The translations under genes were made by a program, and so were the position numbers. From the NCBI GenBank assembly GCA_013399115.1, contig VXAA01003176.1, forward strand, positions 805,104 through 869,103: 64,000 bases of DNA, written 5' to 3'. Numbering within the stretch: the stretch's first letter is position 1; every line of letters starts with the position of its first letter. This document shows positions 12,521 through 25,158 of this stretch, one piece after another. The DNA comes from Anseranas semipalmata (Eukaryota; Chordata; Aves; Anseriformes; Anseranatidae). The notes under the pieces were generated by a model. That model did not search any database and was not told the origin of the DNA. It worked only from the letters and a program-made list of their open reading frames with translations.

Positions 12521-15500
12521 CTGCAAGAGAAGTGTGAAAGTTTCACACCACTTGCTAAGCTTCCAAAACAGGATTACGGCATTCACTGCCCAGCAAGAAA
12601 TCGAACGATAACTTAAATGAACTGCCTGCATATATGGCAACTTAATACAACTGCTATGACTTGCCAAGAAACGTTATCTTCAGGAAGACGTTTCTAGTTT
12701 CGAAATAAGGTGGAGAAGAAAGTTCTCAACCTTCCAAAGGAGTGCCGTGGTGATCAACAGCCGTAACAGCAGCGTGCCCGAAGCCTGTGCACAAGCGGGG
12801 TGGTGTCAAAGCTGACGTGTGCCCTTCCCACCCGTTTGTGCCACGATAGCAATGAAAGAACTCATTAGGCCAATTATGACCATGCTGAGAGATGAAACCA
12901 CTAGGAAGGAAAACAAAATGTACCTGGGAACAGCCAATCTCATGTATTACAGATGTATAACTCAAAATTTAAAAAAGCATTGTGTTTCAGAGCGCAAATA
13001 CACAAGTTAATTGAAAACAGCAACACTATTTATCAGATTCCCATTAAAGTACACGTAACAGTGAATAGTGAAACACTGATATTTACAGACAAGGCTGTGG
13101 ACAAAAAAATCTTTCTGGTGCTTTACAATCAGTGTAGCCTTTCCTGCACAAATACTTGTGAGCTTTATTAAATATTCTACCAATATTCATTCTGCTCATG
13201 AATTCCACTCATTACGTAGTAGTTATACTAACCAAGCCACTGCAGAATTTTCAGCTATATCTTAGGCATACAACTCAAACGAACGTCAAAATTATTTTGA
13301 TATAGGAAAATAAAGCCTGTCAATTTTCAACTGCCTGCATGCTTTGAATTGACTTTGGAACTTCTGAAAATTTCTCTCGGTGCCTTTATTTAGGTGCTCC
13401 AAGCAGCTGGCAGTACAGCAAAACCACTGAAAAACTCTTCTTGAACTACTGAAAGATTTCTCTGCTTTCTGAACTGTAATTACAAAAGAAATATATAAAT
13501 GATGAAGTGTTGAAAGATACACTAATACAATTCTCTGTATCAATAAATGGTACCTCTCTGCTCATTAAACCATTTGCTAAACTTGTTCTTTTAAAGACCG
13601 CCTAAGTCATCAAACTCATCCAAAACTACTGCAAAGTGTTTGATAAGCCACATAGAGCTTACGGGAGGAAAACTACTAATAAACACAGGGCTTAATAAGA
13701 ATGCCAAAAAAAATTTAAGAAAACATTGCAAACAATTTTCTTTGTTCTAGATATAAGATAAGCAAAAAAGAAAAAATGGTATACAAAACAAACAAAAACA
13801 ACAGTGCTTAAAAGGGCATAATCAAAGCTTAGCTGATTTTACCAGCGATTAAATCAAATTTGATGCAACGCTGAGGAAATTAAATTTTGCAGATGTTTTA
13901 TTTTAACTGTTTTATCCTACTCTGCTGCTGTATTCTATTGGGAATCAGGAAAACTTCCCTACCTTCAATACACAGATCCTTTGCTTCAGCACTGGCTTTT
14001 GAAAACGGATCAAAGCCCTTAAAAATTTAGGAAGTGTTGTACGGTATCGAAACAATTGGACAAGGAAAATGAGTAACTATTTAGACTTCCTGCCAGTGTA
14101 ATTGTCACTAATTAATTCGCTGAAGGACTACTTTTGCTGATCTTTATTATCCTGGAGATGATTACGTTCTTGTGTTGTAGATACAGCATAAACAGTACGT
14201 ATGAAAACACGCCAACACAGATATAACCAAGAAGACTTTAGTGCATGACCGGGTTCAGTCATTCTTACCAAACTTTCTAACTCAGCCTTTAGCAACTCTG
14301 CAGTCACCTCATTAGGAGAAAAGTAGACTCCTAACAGGCTATGGAGATCATGTCTTAGTGTGCACTACAATAACTTTTGTCAAAGCTGTTAAGTGTTAAA
14401 TGACTTATTTTTTCTTTCATTTACATAGTGATTTTGTTACAGTAGTTTCATCCTGATCCATAACTCTTACTCATTTTGATAAATTCAAAAATTCGTTCCC
14501 AGTATTTTCCTCTGCACTACAATGGTAACGGTAATCAGAGTAATCACTCCACACCTGCAGTTTCGTATCTAACAATAGGTTGGAGCCCTAAACAAACTGC
14601 TTTAGCCACAAGCTAAATTGTGCCAAGTACAGGTAGAAAACAGCACCTATTTTTATATTCCATGTGGTTAAAAAAGGAATCTCTGGCATCAGTAAGTTCA
14701 AATCTGAAAGATGATCCAACACTCATACTGTATCTTTCACAGCTGGTGGATGATTTTGAGTGCCCCAATCTGAAATCCAACTTTCAGGAATACAATTCTG
14801 AGCACAGCCAGAATATAAATTATTTTTAAAAATATTAAGCTTTACAACCTAGTATTTATTAAGCTCAATCTTGCTTTAGGTTATCCAGGGCTTTCTAAGG
14901 CGAGCATATAACTATCCCAGCATATTACACAAAGCGACCATAGAGAAATTGGACATAGGAAACACAAAACTATGAAGAAGCAAAATCCCAACCCTCTCCT
15001 TAATTCATTCCACCTTCAGTTATTATTCAACCTTCTGTTATCTTTGGCTAACCTATCCAGGTATAAGTTGAATTTGTTCAGGTTGAGCCTAGGTATTTTA
15101 CCTAAATTCTTATATCTCTGTTGAAGTTGGGCAAAATAAACGAAATAAATGCAACAGAAATATTATAATCATAGAGATTTGCTAAAGCTCAGGTAACAAG
15201 TGAGGAGTACATCCACAACCAGAATACTTGCTTGTCCAAGGGAAATGTTCCATTGCTGTCAGACTTTCGCAGGCCCCTTCCTCCTCTCACTAGTACCCAT
15301 ATTACAATTACTTTGCCCTTTCCCCAAGCATTAAATACCTCCCAAAAGAACGAGTACTGCAGATTTATTTTAACCATTTGATTACAAATGAAACCCAAAT
15401 GACATCTAAACCTTTAAGTTGCCATTTGTTTTCAAACAGATTGCATTCAAGCAGCAATACTAATTACAGCCTGCAAACCTCAACAGTCACCTTCCCCATA

Positions 15501-15564
15501 GCCCCTTTCAACTCGTTGTCCATAAGAGCACAGGACGAGTAGAATCATTAAAACAGTCGTATTT
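12521..15564. other. AT-rich non-coding stretch
   Basis: No recognisable gene or repeat. A mild CpG-bearing patch lies at about 12,740-12,830. Reading frames on both strands are short and mutually overlapping. A minus-strand GTAAAA donor-like site near 15,101 would give only a micro-exon and is not called. Confidence 0.55.
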
Positions 15565-16433
15565 ACCATCTTTATTAACGATGATGGGATGAATGTACCT
15601 CAGCCAGTCTGATGGTGCTTGATGGGAGGGACTCACACCCTAGAGGATACGGCTCTGCTTCACAGGGATCTCAACTGGCTGGAGAAATGAGCTGATAAAA
15701 TCGCATGAAAATCATCAAAAGATGAACGCAAAATACTATAAATGAGAAAGAACAGCCCCATGCAACAGTCCAGCGTGTCGGCTAACTGATCACAAACCAG
15801 CTCTGCACAAAAGGACATGCAAAGGACGATTTGAACACGAGTCAAAAACGCACCCTTGCAGAACTGAATGCCATGGGCATACCGGGCTGCACCAGACCGT
15901 ATTCCATTTTTTGCCCACCAGTATAAGACATATTGCTACAGCACAGAGCCTACGAGACGGTTTGGGGCTGGATGTACACAGGATGCATAAGGAAAGGCTG
16001 AGAGAAATGGGTCTGTTCGGCCTCTAAATCTAAGGGGAGATCATCTTGCTACATTCAACTATTTAAAAACAAAGCTAGACTTGCTGGGAAATGCACAGCA
16101 AAAGAAAAAGCCAACAGATGTAAACTGCAAAGGAAATTCAGACTAGATATAAGGAAAAAATTCTTCCCAACAAGGTTCATCAAAAACTGGAACAGGTTGC
16201 CCTGAGAGACAGGGGGAACCTTTACCCACGAAAATATTCAGAACAAGCAGACATGGCCCAGAACAGCCAATGTTCAACTGTCGTTGTCCCAGTCCATGAG
16301 CGTTCTCACCTTCCTTCCATTTTCTCCTCGTCCCATGGGAGAGGGGAGTGAGCAAGACGCTGAGTTCGTATTTGGCTGTTGGCTCAGGTCAACCCAACAC
16401 AGGTGCCCTTCCACTGGAATTATTCTGTGATAT
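15565..16433 (+). mobile_element. CR1 LINE, 3' part (reverse transcriptase end plus 3' UTR), interrupted
   Basis: This is an old sense-orientation CR1 copy. It starts with ACCATCTTTATTAACGATGA, matching the CR1 ORF2 stretch that encodes 'FNIFINDL' of the reverse transcriptase. It goes on through recognisable downstream blocks: CAGGGATCTCAACTGGCTGG, ACAGCCCCATGCAACAGTCC, AAAGGCTGAGAGAAATGGGT, CTAGATATAAGGAAAAAATT and ACTGGAACAGGTTGCCCTGA. The last CR1 bases are GGTGCCCTTCCACTGGAATT followed by ATTCTGTGA. Frameshifts and stops make it dead. About 60 bases of the expected 3' UTR are missing and replaced by an LTR fragment at 16,271-16,401. It is one of the longest repeats in the window. Confidence 0.8.
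16271..16401 (+). mobile_element. Retroviral LTR 3' fragment embedded in CR1
   Basis: Within the CR1 3' UTR lies the last part of an LTR of the same family as 53,465-53,992. TGTTCAACTGTCGTTGTCCC parallels the family's 'attaaactgtctttatctcaaccc'. CATGAGCGTTCTCACC parallels 'cacgagttttctcac'. The GGGAGTGAGCAAGACGC block follows, and the end GGTCAACCCAACACA matches the LTR terminus that closes in CA. The 5' part (U3 and most of R) is absent. CR1 sequence resumes at 16,402. It cannot be an intact insertion: it is 5' truncated and CR1 sequence is missing at the junction. Confidence 0.65.
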
Positions 16434-18497
16434 GTCTTAATGCCTCTCTCACATATTCCATAGAATGCTGACTGTCCCAAAGTTTTCAAGTTTTTTTTGA
16501 TGTGAAAAATGTGACAAATTCTGTATTGGCCACTATCCCAGGAGGGCCACAGATCAACTGCTATCACAAGCCAAGAATCTATGCATTTATCTTATTATCC
16601 CTGCCGTCAATATTCAATGAAAAGTGAAAGAGAGGGGAACAATCTCACGGAAGCTGGAGCAAAACTGAGACAAATGATTAGATGACACACCATACTCTAA
16701 GTTTCTGCGTGGGCCTGTGTGAATTCTGACATATTTAAAAAATTTAAATTGTTGTGGGTGTTCACAGAAGATAGCTGAGCAACTGTTGTAATATGACAGC
16801 CAAACAGGGAAAAAAAAAAAAAAAAAAAACGGATGGCAGATGCGCTGGATTCGCCCTCCTCCCAAGGAGGAAAAAAAATGAAGAGAAATAATTAAAGTAT
16901 AAGACAATAAGGCAAATCAGAAGGTTTGATGATTCTGTGATTTAGCTTTGGGGATTTTTGGTGGTTTTTTTTTTTTTTTTTGGTGGTTTTTTGTTGTTGT
17001 TGTTTTTCCATTTTACCTTATGCAGGGAGGAAAACAAGGGTGAGGGTAAGTGAGGTTTTGCACTCGTTCTGAAAACTCTAATGAGCTGCTACAAATGCCC
17101 CAGACAATTTTCTCAGACCTAGAATAGGATGCGTGAAGACTGAAAAACTTTAAAAAGCATCTTTATTTTATAAAGCCTGACAGGCATGTTGCATTTACAC
17201 TTGTGAGATACAGAAGGTTCGAAATACAGGTAACACTGGACAACACGGGCACACTTACTTCTCCAGACATGCTTTTGTGGGCTTTCGGATTATAAAACTT
17301 CTTTCCAACAGACCACCACAGACTGTGAATATTATGATCAAATTTTATAGCAGGAAAATGCTGCTTATCCATATCCAGTGGCCTGCTCATAAGCATCTGT
17401 ACAAAAACAAATGCTTGCAGGTTTATGTTGCCACATCTAACTTTATAGACAAACTTCAAATACTCTTATTTTCCTGGAAATTTGTTTTGTATTACCTAAA
17501 TAACCATGCAAGATCATAAGGCACAGGTTATGCAAAGAATTCGTGATTTGCTAACTTTGAGATTAAAAAGAAAAGAAAATCATAAATGTTTATAAGAGAA
17601 AAGGCTACATTAACTTGTTTCTCTACCATCTTCAAATAATGTAGCAATGTAAGAAAAGAAAAGAAATCTGGAGGTAGATTCAAAACCAAATTATGAAACT
17701 GTGATAACAAATAGCATGGTAAAACAACATTTACATACGCTGAGTTCAAACATTCTAGAACATACTCAAATATGTCTCCAACCTGAATTCACCAAAAAAT
17801 ACACGTGCATCAATGAAATACATCTTTTTTCATTATTGTTGCTGTTAATCACTAGTATTATATTTCTACATATATTTCTCTTCCTAGACAAAATGCTCAT
17901 GAAGACGAGCCTTGATGCAGAAAGATGAACCACAAACTAAGAAACCTAAATTCCATTACAATTATGTCTACTGAGAACCAATTAACAGATGCTGAGGTAT
18001 GTTAGTAAAAGAATATGATAGATGAGTTATATTACAATGGATTACATACAGCATTCAGCTTTTCAAATTAAGAAGCGAACTGTGATGCCATCAGGCTATT
18101 TTTATAGAGGACAGTGGGAGTAGGTTATACTCCTGATTAAGAAATCTAAAAATAAGTAAAGTAAGAAAGGGCTACCTAACAAATTAGAATTAAGAATTAT
18201 AATTATATAACGCAAGAGAAGAAAATGAATGTACTCTAGCTACTACAGTGCTATTAATCCATGTTCTCCCTTTCTTTAGCATTTTGATAAAGTGAATTTG
18301 AGATTATATATCTATCTAGATTAAACTGACAAACCAATCCAGCCGATAATATAGATTTTATCATAATACTAAAGAGCAGAACTTGAAATAAGCTTTTTTT
18401 GGTCTTACTCCTTTTGTTTTTACTCATCCAGACCAGAAAGAGTAGGAACAGAAAGGAAGAGAGGAAGCTTAGTGAGCCCATAGGCGAGAGCACGTAC
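16434..18497. other. Non-coding stretch with homopolymer runs
   Basis: It contains a 20-base A run (16,810-16,829), a 17-base T run (16,965-16,981) and a GTT-repeat segment just after it (about 16,982-17,006). No gene is recognised; frames of 60-98 codons on both strands overlap each other and match nothing I know. The remainder is AT-rich. Confidence 0.6.
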
Positions 18498-18580
18498 CTC
18501 GCTTGGCAGGTGAAAGGAGGAGCCTCTGCCTTAAAAAAAGAGACAAACGATTACTGTCTGGTACAACAGTAAGTACGAGC
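18498..18580 (-). CDS. Candidate internal exon (83 nt), unidentified
   Basis: On the minus strand the acceptor ACTGTTCTCAACAG and the strong donor AGCGAG then GTACGT bound 83 nt. One frame is open: LVLTVVPDSNRLSLFLRQRL, then LLSPAKR. An alternative acceptor after the T run (CTCTTTTTTTAAG) would shorten it to 32 nt. The open frame needs two bases from the preceding exon, compatible with one of the two open frames of 23,286-23,356. No family is recognised, and the basic/leucine-rich peptide could be chance. Confidence 0.18.
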
Positions 18581-21500
18581 CTGTTGAGAACAGTTAAGTG
18601 ATCGGGGTTTGTTCTCCTCCACACTCCAGAACTTAAGCACCTTCCCAACGCTCCCACCTTTTGTAAAGTACATTGTTTTTCAAAAATAGCTCAGACTCGC
18701 TGCACTACTCTAAAAAGCACTACCTGGCCCGGCAACAAGTCAGGTTTTGAAAAATGTAATTAAAGACTTGATTTCATTAGTAGTCAGTTCTAACAGCGCT
18801 CATAGGGATCATAGTAAATTCTCGCCTCATACGGGCACTGAACCACTCAGAGTGCTGAACTCCTTCAGTAACTACTGCTATCCAGCTAAACAATATTGGC
18901 GTACGTTAGTGAATGGCAATGTACCAGATGAGCAGACATGCTCTGCCATTTGTGCTATCCAGATCTGCCGAGTACCACACAGTAAAGCGTTCATGAAGAC
19001 CTGCAACTCAGCAAAAACGTTAGAGAAGTCTTTCCTTCTCCCCAAAACCTCTCCAGCCCCTTAAAGTTCCCAGCAGTGCTTTGTGACGATACTCCTTTAA
19101 TCATGAAGAGCTCTTCCTTCTTGCACTGATCTTCCCACTCATACAAAAAAAAAAAAAACTGTTAATGAAAGGTTATCATTTCTGTATTACAGAACCATAT
19201 TTAATAACATAATGTAGATATTCACTACCTTTCCTTTTATTAATCAGCCATCTCTCAGAAAGACAAAAATGCAGAAAAGCATGATTACGTACTAGTCAAC
19301 TCACTTATTCAGGCAGCCACATGTGGCCCCTTCCCATCAAGGATTTCAGGAGCCAAAGCTTACACTCCATTTCTAACATTAGACTAAGCACCTATTAAAA
19401 GCTACGCTCTCTTGTCTTTTCCTGTCATTCCTCTTTAACGATAACAGGAAAGGGAACAGAAAGAAGAAAATGAAAACAAAATGTTTCCCACTTTCACCTT
19501 TTCTCACCTTCTTTCTTGCTTCTCTTAGGAGAAGTTCTGTAGCCACCTTAACAATTTCTCAAAATGTATCTCCTTTTTCTCTGGTTCAGACACTCCAACC
19601 CTTAGAGCAGACTCAACGCTTGGAAGGATTCACTGTGAGACATGTGACATTCCTGTGGCTAATCTGGGATTTCACTTGGCCCCACAAATTAATTAAAACT
19701 CAAGAAAGAGAGGTACAACAAAATGGAATAGCTTCTCTCTGGAGATGAAAAAAAAAAAAAAAAGATAGTAAAGTTCCACAGCTCAGTTTCATTTGAAAAT
19801 ACCTGATGTAAAAACCTGATAAGTCAGAAGGATTTTACTTCAGCAGAACTAAACAAAGATTATATCTTTTCTTGCACCAACCAAAAATTACAGTATTTCT
19901 ATGCTAGCTCCTAAAATAAGGTTGCAAACAACATACAATCGGGACAAAAGCTGGTAAGGAGGCTTCATGGAGGGACACAGCTTCATATCACGGTATGCAG
20001 CTAAAAGAGCTCTAACAAAGGCTACTGAGAACATTTCCCTTTGGATAAACAATGACACTGCAAGAGCAGGCCAGGCAACAGGTCCCTTAGCGTATCGAAA
20101 ACAAGCTCCTACAGTTCTTCAAACTTTGGTAATCACTGATAGCAAACAAAGTATGACGTAGGCCAATACATAGAGAAAATACATGTATCGGATGACTCGC
20201 TAAAAAGACCCTTGCCGTAGTGTTGAGTATGTCACCTGTTTACACACACACACAACATCCAGCGGCATTTTTCACCAAACTGATGCCATGTCTCTACCTG
20301 CTAATCAGGCCTGACATGGGAAAACCGTGCCCATGATAAATCAGCAATCACAATTTCAGTATCCTTAATAACTTAACTAACATTTTCCGTGAACACCAAG
20401 TCGCATAAAAGTAACCTTTCAAAATGATTATTCTTGCTGAAATATAAAGAACCTCTGGAATCCATAATAAAGGAGAAAGAAAACCACTTCCCATGACTCT
20501 GAGAATAAGAGATGCCAAGTAAACAATCACAGATATTGCACTGTAGATAATGCTTTCTTCATTTACTCAGATACAGCTCAACACTTACAGAATACAATTA
20601 CACATATCCTAGCACTTTGTATAAGGAATGCAATTACAACTGTAAGAGCACACATATAACCATTTTCTTGCATTATACAGAAAAAAATAAACTTGCAGCA
20701 TCTGAAGAGTGCTATTTTTATTCTCTGTTCCTAACAGAAGTTCTTAGCTATCATCAACAAGATACCGTATAATGGCAAGCGCGGAACAATAGGGTATAAA
20801 AGCAGTGTGGAAAAAAATCTATAGATATTCCCTGTCTCTACTGCTACAAACAAAATTTCCTTAGACCATCTGTTCCCCTTTAGGTATAAAAGCTTCTAAA
20901 ACAGATTAGGATATTAAACAGTCATCATGCAGAAAAGTTTCCTGTTGCTAAGAAACAGGAAGGAAAATAATGGTTCCAGGGTCAACTGGTACTCAATTGA
21001 TTCAGGATGATAAAATTTTTGACCCAATTCGACCTACTTCATAAGGAATCAAACCCACCATTTGTTTAGGTCTCATTGTTTCCATAAGCCATATTCTGCT
21101 TAGAAGCTTAATATTTATACGGAAACAATGAATAAAAGCAAAACTGTTCCGTGACTGGTGACAGAAATATTGCTGCGATTAGGCACATCAAGAGGGAATT
21201 AAAGTACTTTGAGAAATCCTTCTCAAGGAGTCAAAAAAATTCGTTGCGTTTTGCATGACCTTTCAGTTCTGACAGCTTTTTCATTAGCCAGCTTTTAGTT
21301 CCAGGTTTAAGTCAAAGGTCGGTGTCGATAACACCGCTCAGCTCTACAGGCAAGTTGAAGACGACTGAGTCACTCAAGGCACCGCTCTCGCCAGCATGAA
21401 ATAAGGCTTTACTTTCTTGTTACGTCCAGCACGTTGATTCGGTTGCACTCCCCCTCAGCAATCCAGAGCATCTCTATACTCCGTGCAAAATAAAATCCAA

Positions 21501-23285
21501 ATAAAGTACTAATACAGTTCTATTACCACACTGTCTTCCAGACGTGTAACTTCAGAAAGAGCACATGACAGAACATAACCAATTAGCAAAAGGTGTCAGA
21601 GAAGAAATTAAGTGTCTGAAACCCGCTATCATTATCAATGAAGTTTAATGATTTTTTTTTTTTTTTTTTTAAGTTAAAACAAAAGCTCAGAATTACTTTA
21701 TGGGCTTCCAATAAAAATTAGCGAAAAAAAATTTAAGGACAGATTTTGGTTTTGTTGTAAAACTGCTGCACAATTTAACCACGTAGGCTTTTTTCCAGCC
21801 AAACTGTAGGGACACATGGAAGCAATCGGTACATTGTCATCTCTCCTTCTACTCTTCCTACAGTTCTGCACAGCTCTTTATTAAAGAAGCTCAGTCCCAG
21901 AATTTCCCCCGTCCACCCCGCAGTTAATTATGCTTCATACAAGGCCCACAAAACAACAGGTTCCAAGCAGAAGCACCACGTTATGTTCTACTAAACATTG
22001 AAGGAGCACGTAGAACAAACACTACAAATGACAAACTGTTTTAAATATTATAAATAACCTGAAATTCCTCCTAGACAGTACATTTATTTGCCTCTACGCA
22101 TTCTTTCTCACTTGTTTGTTGCACACGTTTGAATGTATATCGCACATAACGCACATTCAAGTACAGAAGTATGTTTACCTTGATGCTTGTTTTCAGTCGG
22201 AAAAGACCATTCACAAAACACAGCATGTGCCACATGGCCACTCTTCTGGCGTACAAAATGCTTCTTGCTCACCAGGCTTCTTCCTGACATAACTGTCTCA
22301 ACTCCATAGAAACAGCTTCTTCTTGCTCTTCTCTATTGGTTCTCCATATTTTCTGCTTACTATCTAGTCTGAAGTTAACATCAGTGATAACATACCTCTC
22401 GAGAGCAGACAGAACCTGATGGTGATAATGCCAAAATGTGGCGCAGAAATGGCCAAGGACAAAGGCAGAACAGCCTCCAGCACTTGCAAGGTTTCTTAAT
22501 CACATTTAAGGATGCTGTTGCCTTTAGGGATCCTGTACAACCATTTTAAAACACCTATATTAAAAACAATAAATAATAAAATGTAATAAACAATACTTAT
22601 ATTTTATTCATATATTAATATCATTATCAATTTTAAAAAATATTGTGTTGATATATTAAAATAATAAAAATATGTGCTGATGCTAAAAAAAATGCCTAAT
22701 TAATACAAGATACTCAGTAACTTCTGGTATTTAAACACAATTTTCCATTCCTACATCATTCATCTCAAGACTATTACAAATCTCTATAAAGGGTTTCACA
22801 AAGTCCAGCCATCGCAAATGGCACAAACTGGCATTCCTAGAAGCCTCATTAAAGAAGCCAAAATCTGCTGACCACCAAAAACTAATCTCTCAACCCATGC
22901 AGCTCAAACCCAGAAGAACTGATGTGCTGGCTGGACCTTGAAGGAGCTTGCTGTTGCGTTGCTGTGCTCTGTGGGTAATTAAAGAGCCTGGTTTCTTGCT
23001 CCGACTATCTGGTCCCTTCCCCAGGAATTGAAATTAGTTTTTAAAATTAAGTGTGGGTTGAATCAGCTGACAACAGAGACTGTCATATTTTGCATAAACT
23101 GTAAAAACGCAATATCCAATGGAAATTGGCAAAAGGACTTAAAAATCCCATAAAGCACTTTTCTTTTTACTAAAACGTGTTATCAATAAATATTACTTGA
23201 AGACACATTTCAGAATTTCACTCTACCATAGCTATTGAATCAAAGTATTTTACTGAATATGTAAAAGTAGCACCACAAAGCCTAC
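18581..23285. other. AT-rich non-coding stretch
   Basis: It contains an A run at 19,748-19,763, an ACACAC microsatellite near 20,242-20,253, a 19-base T run at 21,652-21,670 and an AT-rich segment at about 22,555-22,690. A minus-strand GTATGT donor-like site near 22,395 has one open frame behind it but only a weak acceptor (GGTTGTACAG), so it is not called. No gene or known repeat is seen. Confidence 0.6.
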
Positions 23286-23356
23286 CTAGCATTCGGCTTA
23301 ACAAAGAGGAACGGAACTTCACAGCCGAACTTGCTAAGAAACCCCACGTTTGCCAA
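23286..23356 (-). CDS. Candidate internal exon (71 nt), unidentified gene
   Basis: This block has one of the best acceptors in the window: on the minus strand, CTCATTCTTCACACGTTTCAG before the exon. The donor is AATGCTAG then GTAGGC. Two of three frames are open: LANVGFLSKFGCEVPFLFVK (then PNA), and WQTWGFLASSAVKFRSSLLS (then RML). The second frame joins in phase with the open frame of 25,109-25,158 upstream and, if intervening candidates are skipped, with that of 6,117-6,240 downstream. No family is recognised. A CpG-bearing patch lies immediately beyond the acceptor (about 23,390-23,530). Confidence 0.27.
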
Positions 23357-25108
23357 CTGAAACGTGTGAAGAATGAGAAGAGGCCCAGTTTCACGCGCTT
23401 GCCCCTGCTTTCCATCACCGGGTGCCTGGGCCCTTTCTGCCTCCACGCTCAGCCCTGTTCTTGCAGCGGTGCCCTCATTCGGAGCTGGAAGGACCGACCT
23501 AGAGCCAGCCACGAACCAGGGAGCGAGGTATGTGCTCAGGACTTCCCGCAATATAAATACTCGTGTTTCAGCAGGTAATCCTTTTCACTAAAGCAAAGGT
23601 TTTTAGCAACTGTTTATCAACTACACGTACTTCCAACAGCTAACAAGCCTCGCATTTAGCACTCTTCTCTGAGAACAAGTTTGCAAAATATACAGCGAAT
23701 ATATTATATAGTACATAAACTAACAAAATTAGAAAAGATAACATGCTTGAAGGAGGTGGGTGTCTTCTGAGCCAAAATTACTATATTTTTTTCTTACTAA
23801 TTACAAAAATTCTCAAAATGCAGAATCAAGGTAGCATTAGAAGTAAGTCACACCGAACACCAAATCCATTCCCAGATCCCCCATTAAATAAGCAAGTACT
23901 GATGTCCAGAAAGGTGCCTAGACCAGCAGTTCCAATTAGGACTTCTGCAAAAGCTCTCAATTAACCATTAGTTACATCTTTCTTTACAAGGCATGGTGTC
24001 AATGAAGTGATTTCCAACCCAGCTACAAAACTATTCAGGGCATTCTTGCTACAGAAAATTCCTTAATTGGATGCCAGCAATGCTTCCTGGCAGGAAATCG
24101 CACAATTGTCAAATGTTTCACTAGCTGAAAAGGCCTCTATTTGTAATTTCGGAGTACTTGCAGTACCTGCCAGTTCTATAAGCCTTGCGACATTTGTTAC
24201 AGGACAAACCCCAAGTCTAAGCTTAAAATGCTGACTGAAAGCTGGAGAAAATGGTTTGATTTATAACATTTAAAATGCTATGCCAAAAATGAGCAGTAAG
24301 TTAGTTCAACTTGAAATCTTGCCTGACACTGTAGTAATGAGAGCTGTGGCAAAAGAGTCCCTTTTCCAGCATCAAGAAGTTCACAACAGTGAATATTCAA
24401 TTCACGTCCTGCAAGCTGTGCGGAGCTTGTGCCTGCTCATCCAGCCTCAAAGCTGAGAAAAACCTGGTGTGTCCGGCTAGTGAGGATGCTCCGATTGCCC
24501 AGAGAGAAAGAACAGCAATTTACAGCTCTGACCCACACGTGCACACTCCTGCAGAGTATGGCAGAGCCTGTCCCCAGGGGTAACTGCTATCATATAGTTA
24601 CTGCTATATGTGGTACCAACACAGTAGGTATGTGATAGTAGGAGCAACTGTATAGTAGCAACTATTAGCGTATTCAAAAAGCGAAAAATACATTTTGTTG
24701 CCTCAGCGTACAAAGTATTGACCTAAAAGGTGGGTAACCTTTATTCCGTATCTGTGAGAAAGATCAACCTTCTAAGATCCAATTGAGATGAACAATTCCT
24801 TTCACTTCACATGAAAAAATGCATTTTTTTCCCACGTTCACAACATAAGCAGCTAGTAGTAGTTAAGATAAGAATTTTCAAGCTCCTAATCCCACGTCTA
24901 CAGTTTAACAATTAATTTGTCAAGGGTGTGTATTTGGAAATTTAACTCTTTGGACTCTTTCCAACTCACGTAACTATTTTCAGATTTTGAAGCTCCTCTA
25001 GAGCCCTCTCCTCACTGCCTGTCTGAGCAGATAAACCTATCAAGAAATAGGCATGCATTGTGAGAAAGCCATTGAAACAGCACTAGGTTATAACTTGGCG
25101 GATCTCAC
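23357..25108. other. Non-coding stretch with small internal repeat
   Basis: No gene is recognised. A GC-richer patch lies at 23,390-23,530. At about 24,580-24,672 diverged copies of a short unit (GTAACTGCTAT, AGTTACTGCTAT, AGTAGCAACTAT) occur in direct order, flanked by AT-rich DNA. Confidence 0.5.
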
Positions 25109-25158
25109 CTCATTCTAGACACAATTACAGAGGACAGGCCATGCCACACTGCCACAGA
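25109..25158 (-). CDS. Candidate internal exon (50 nt), unidentified gene
   Basis: On the minus strand the acceptor TTGTTTTCATCTTTCTTCAG is a textbook polypyrimidine-AG, and the donor AATGAG then GTGAGA is strong. One frame is open: SVAVWHGLSSVIVSRM, leaving two bases. Joined to 23,286-23,356 it continues in frame. Short exons with good sites on both ends are hard to tell from chance; no family is recognised. Confidence 0.27.

Noticed and set aside
16926..16945. GATGATTCTGTGATTT resembling a CR1 3' tail
   Set aside because: Only one octamer matches and the upstream sequence shows no CR1 3' UTR.
22395..22531. Possible minus-strand exon with GTATGT donor
   Set aside because: One frame is open, but the only acceptor that fits (GGTTGTACAG) lacks a pyrimidine tract.
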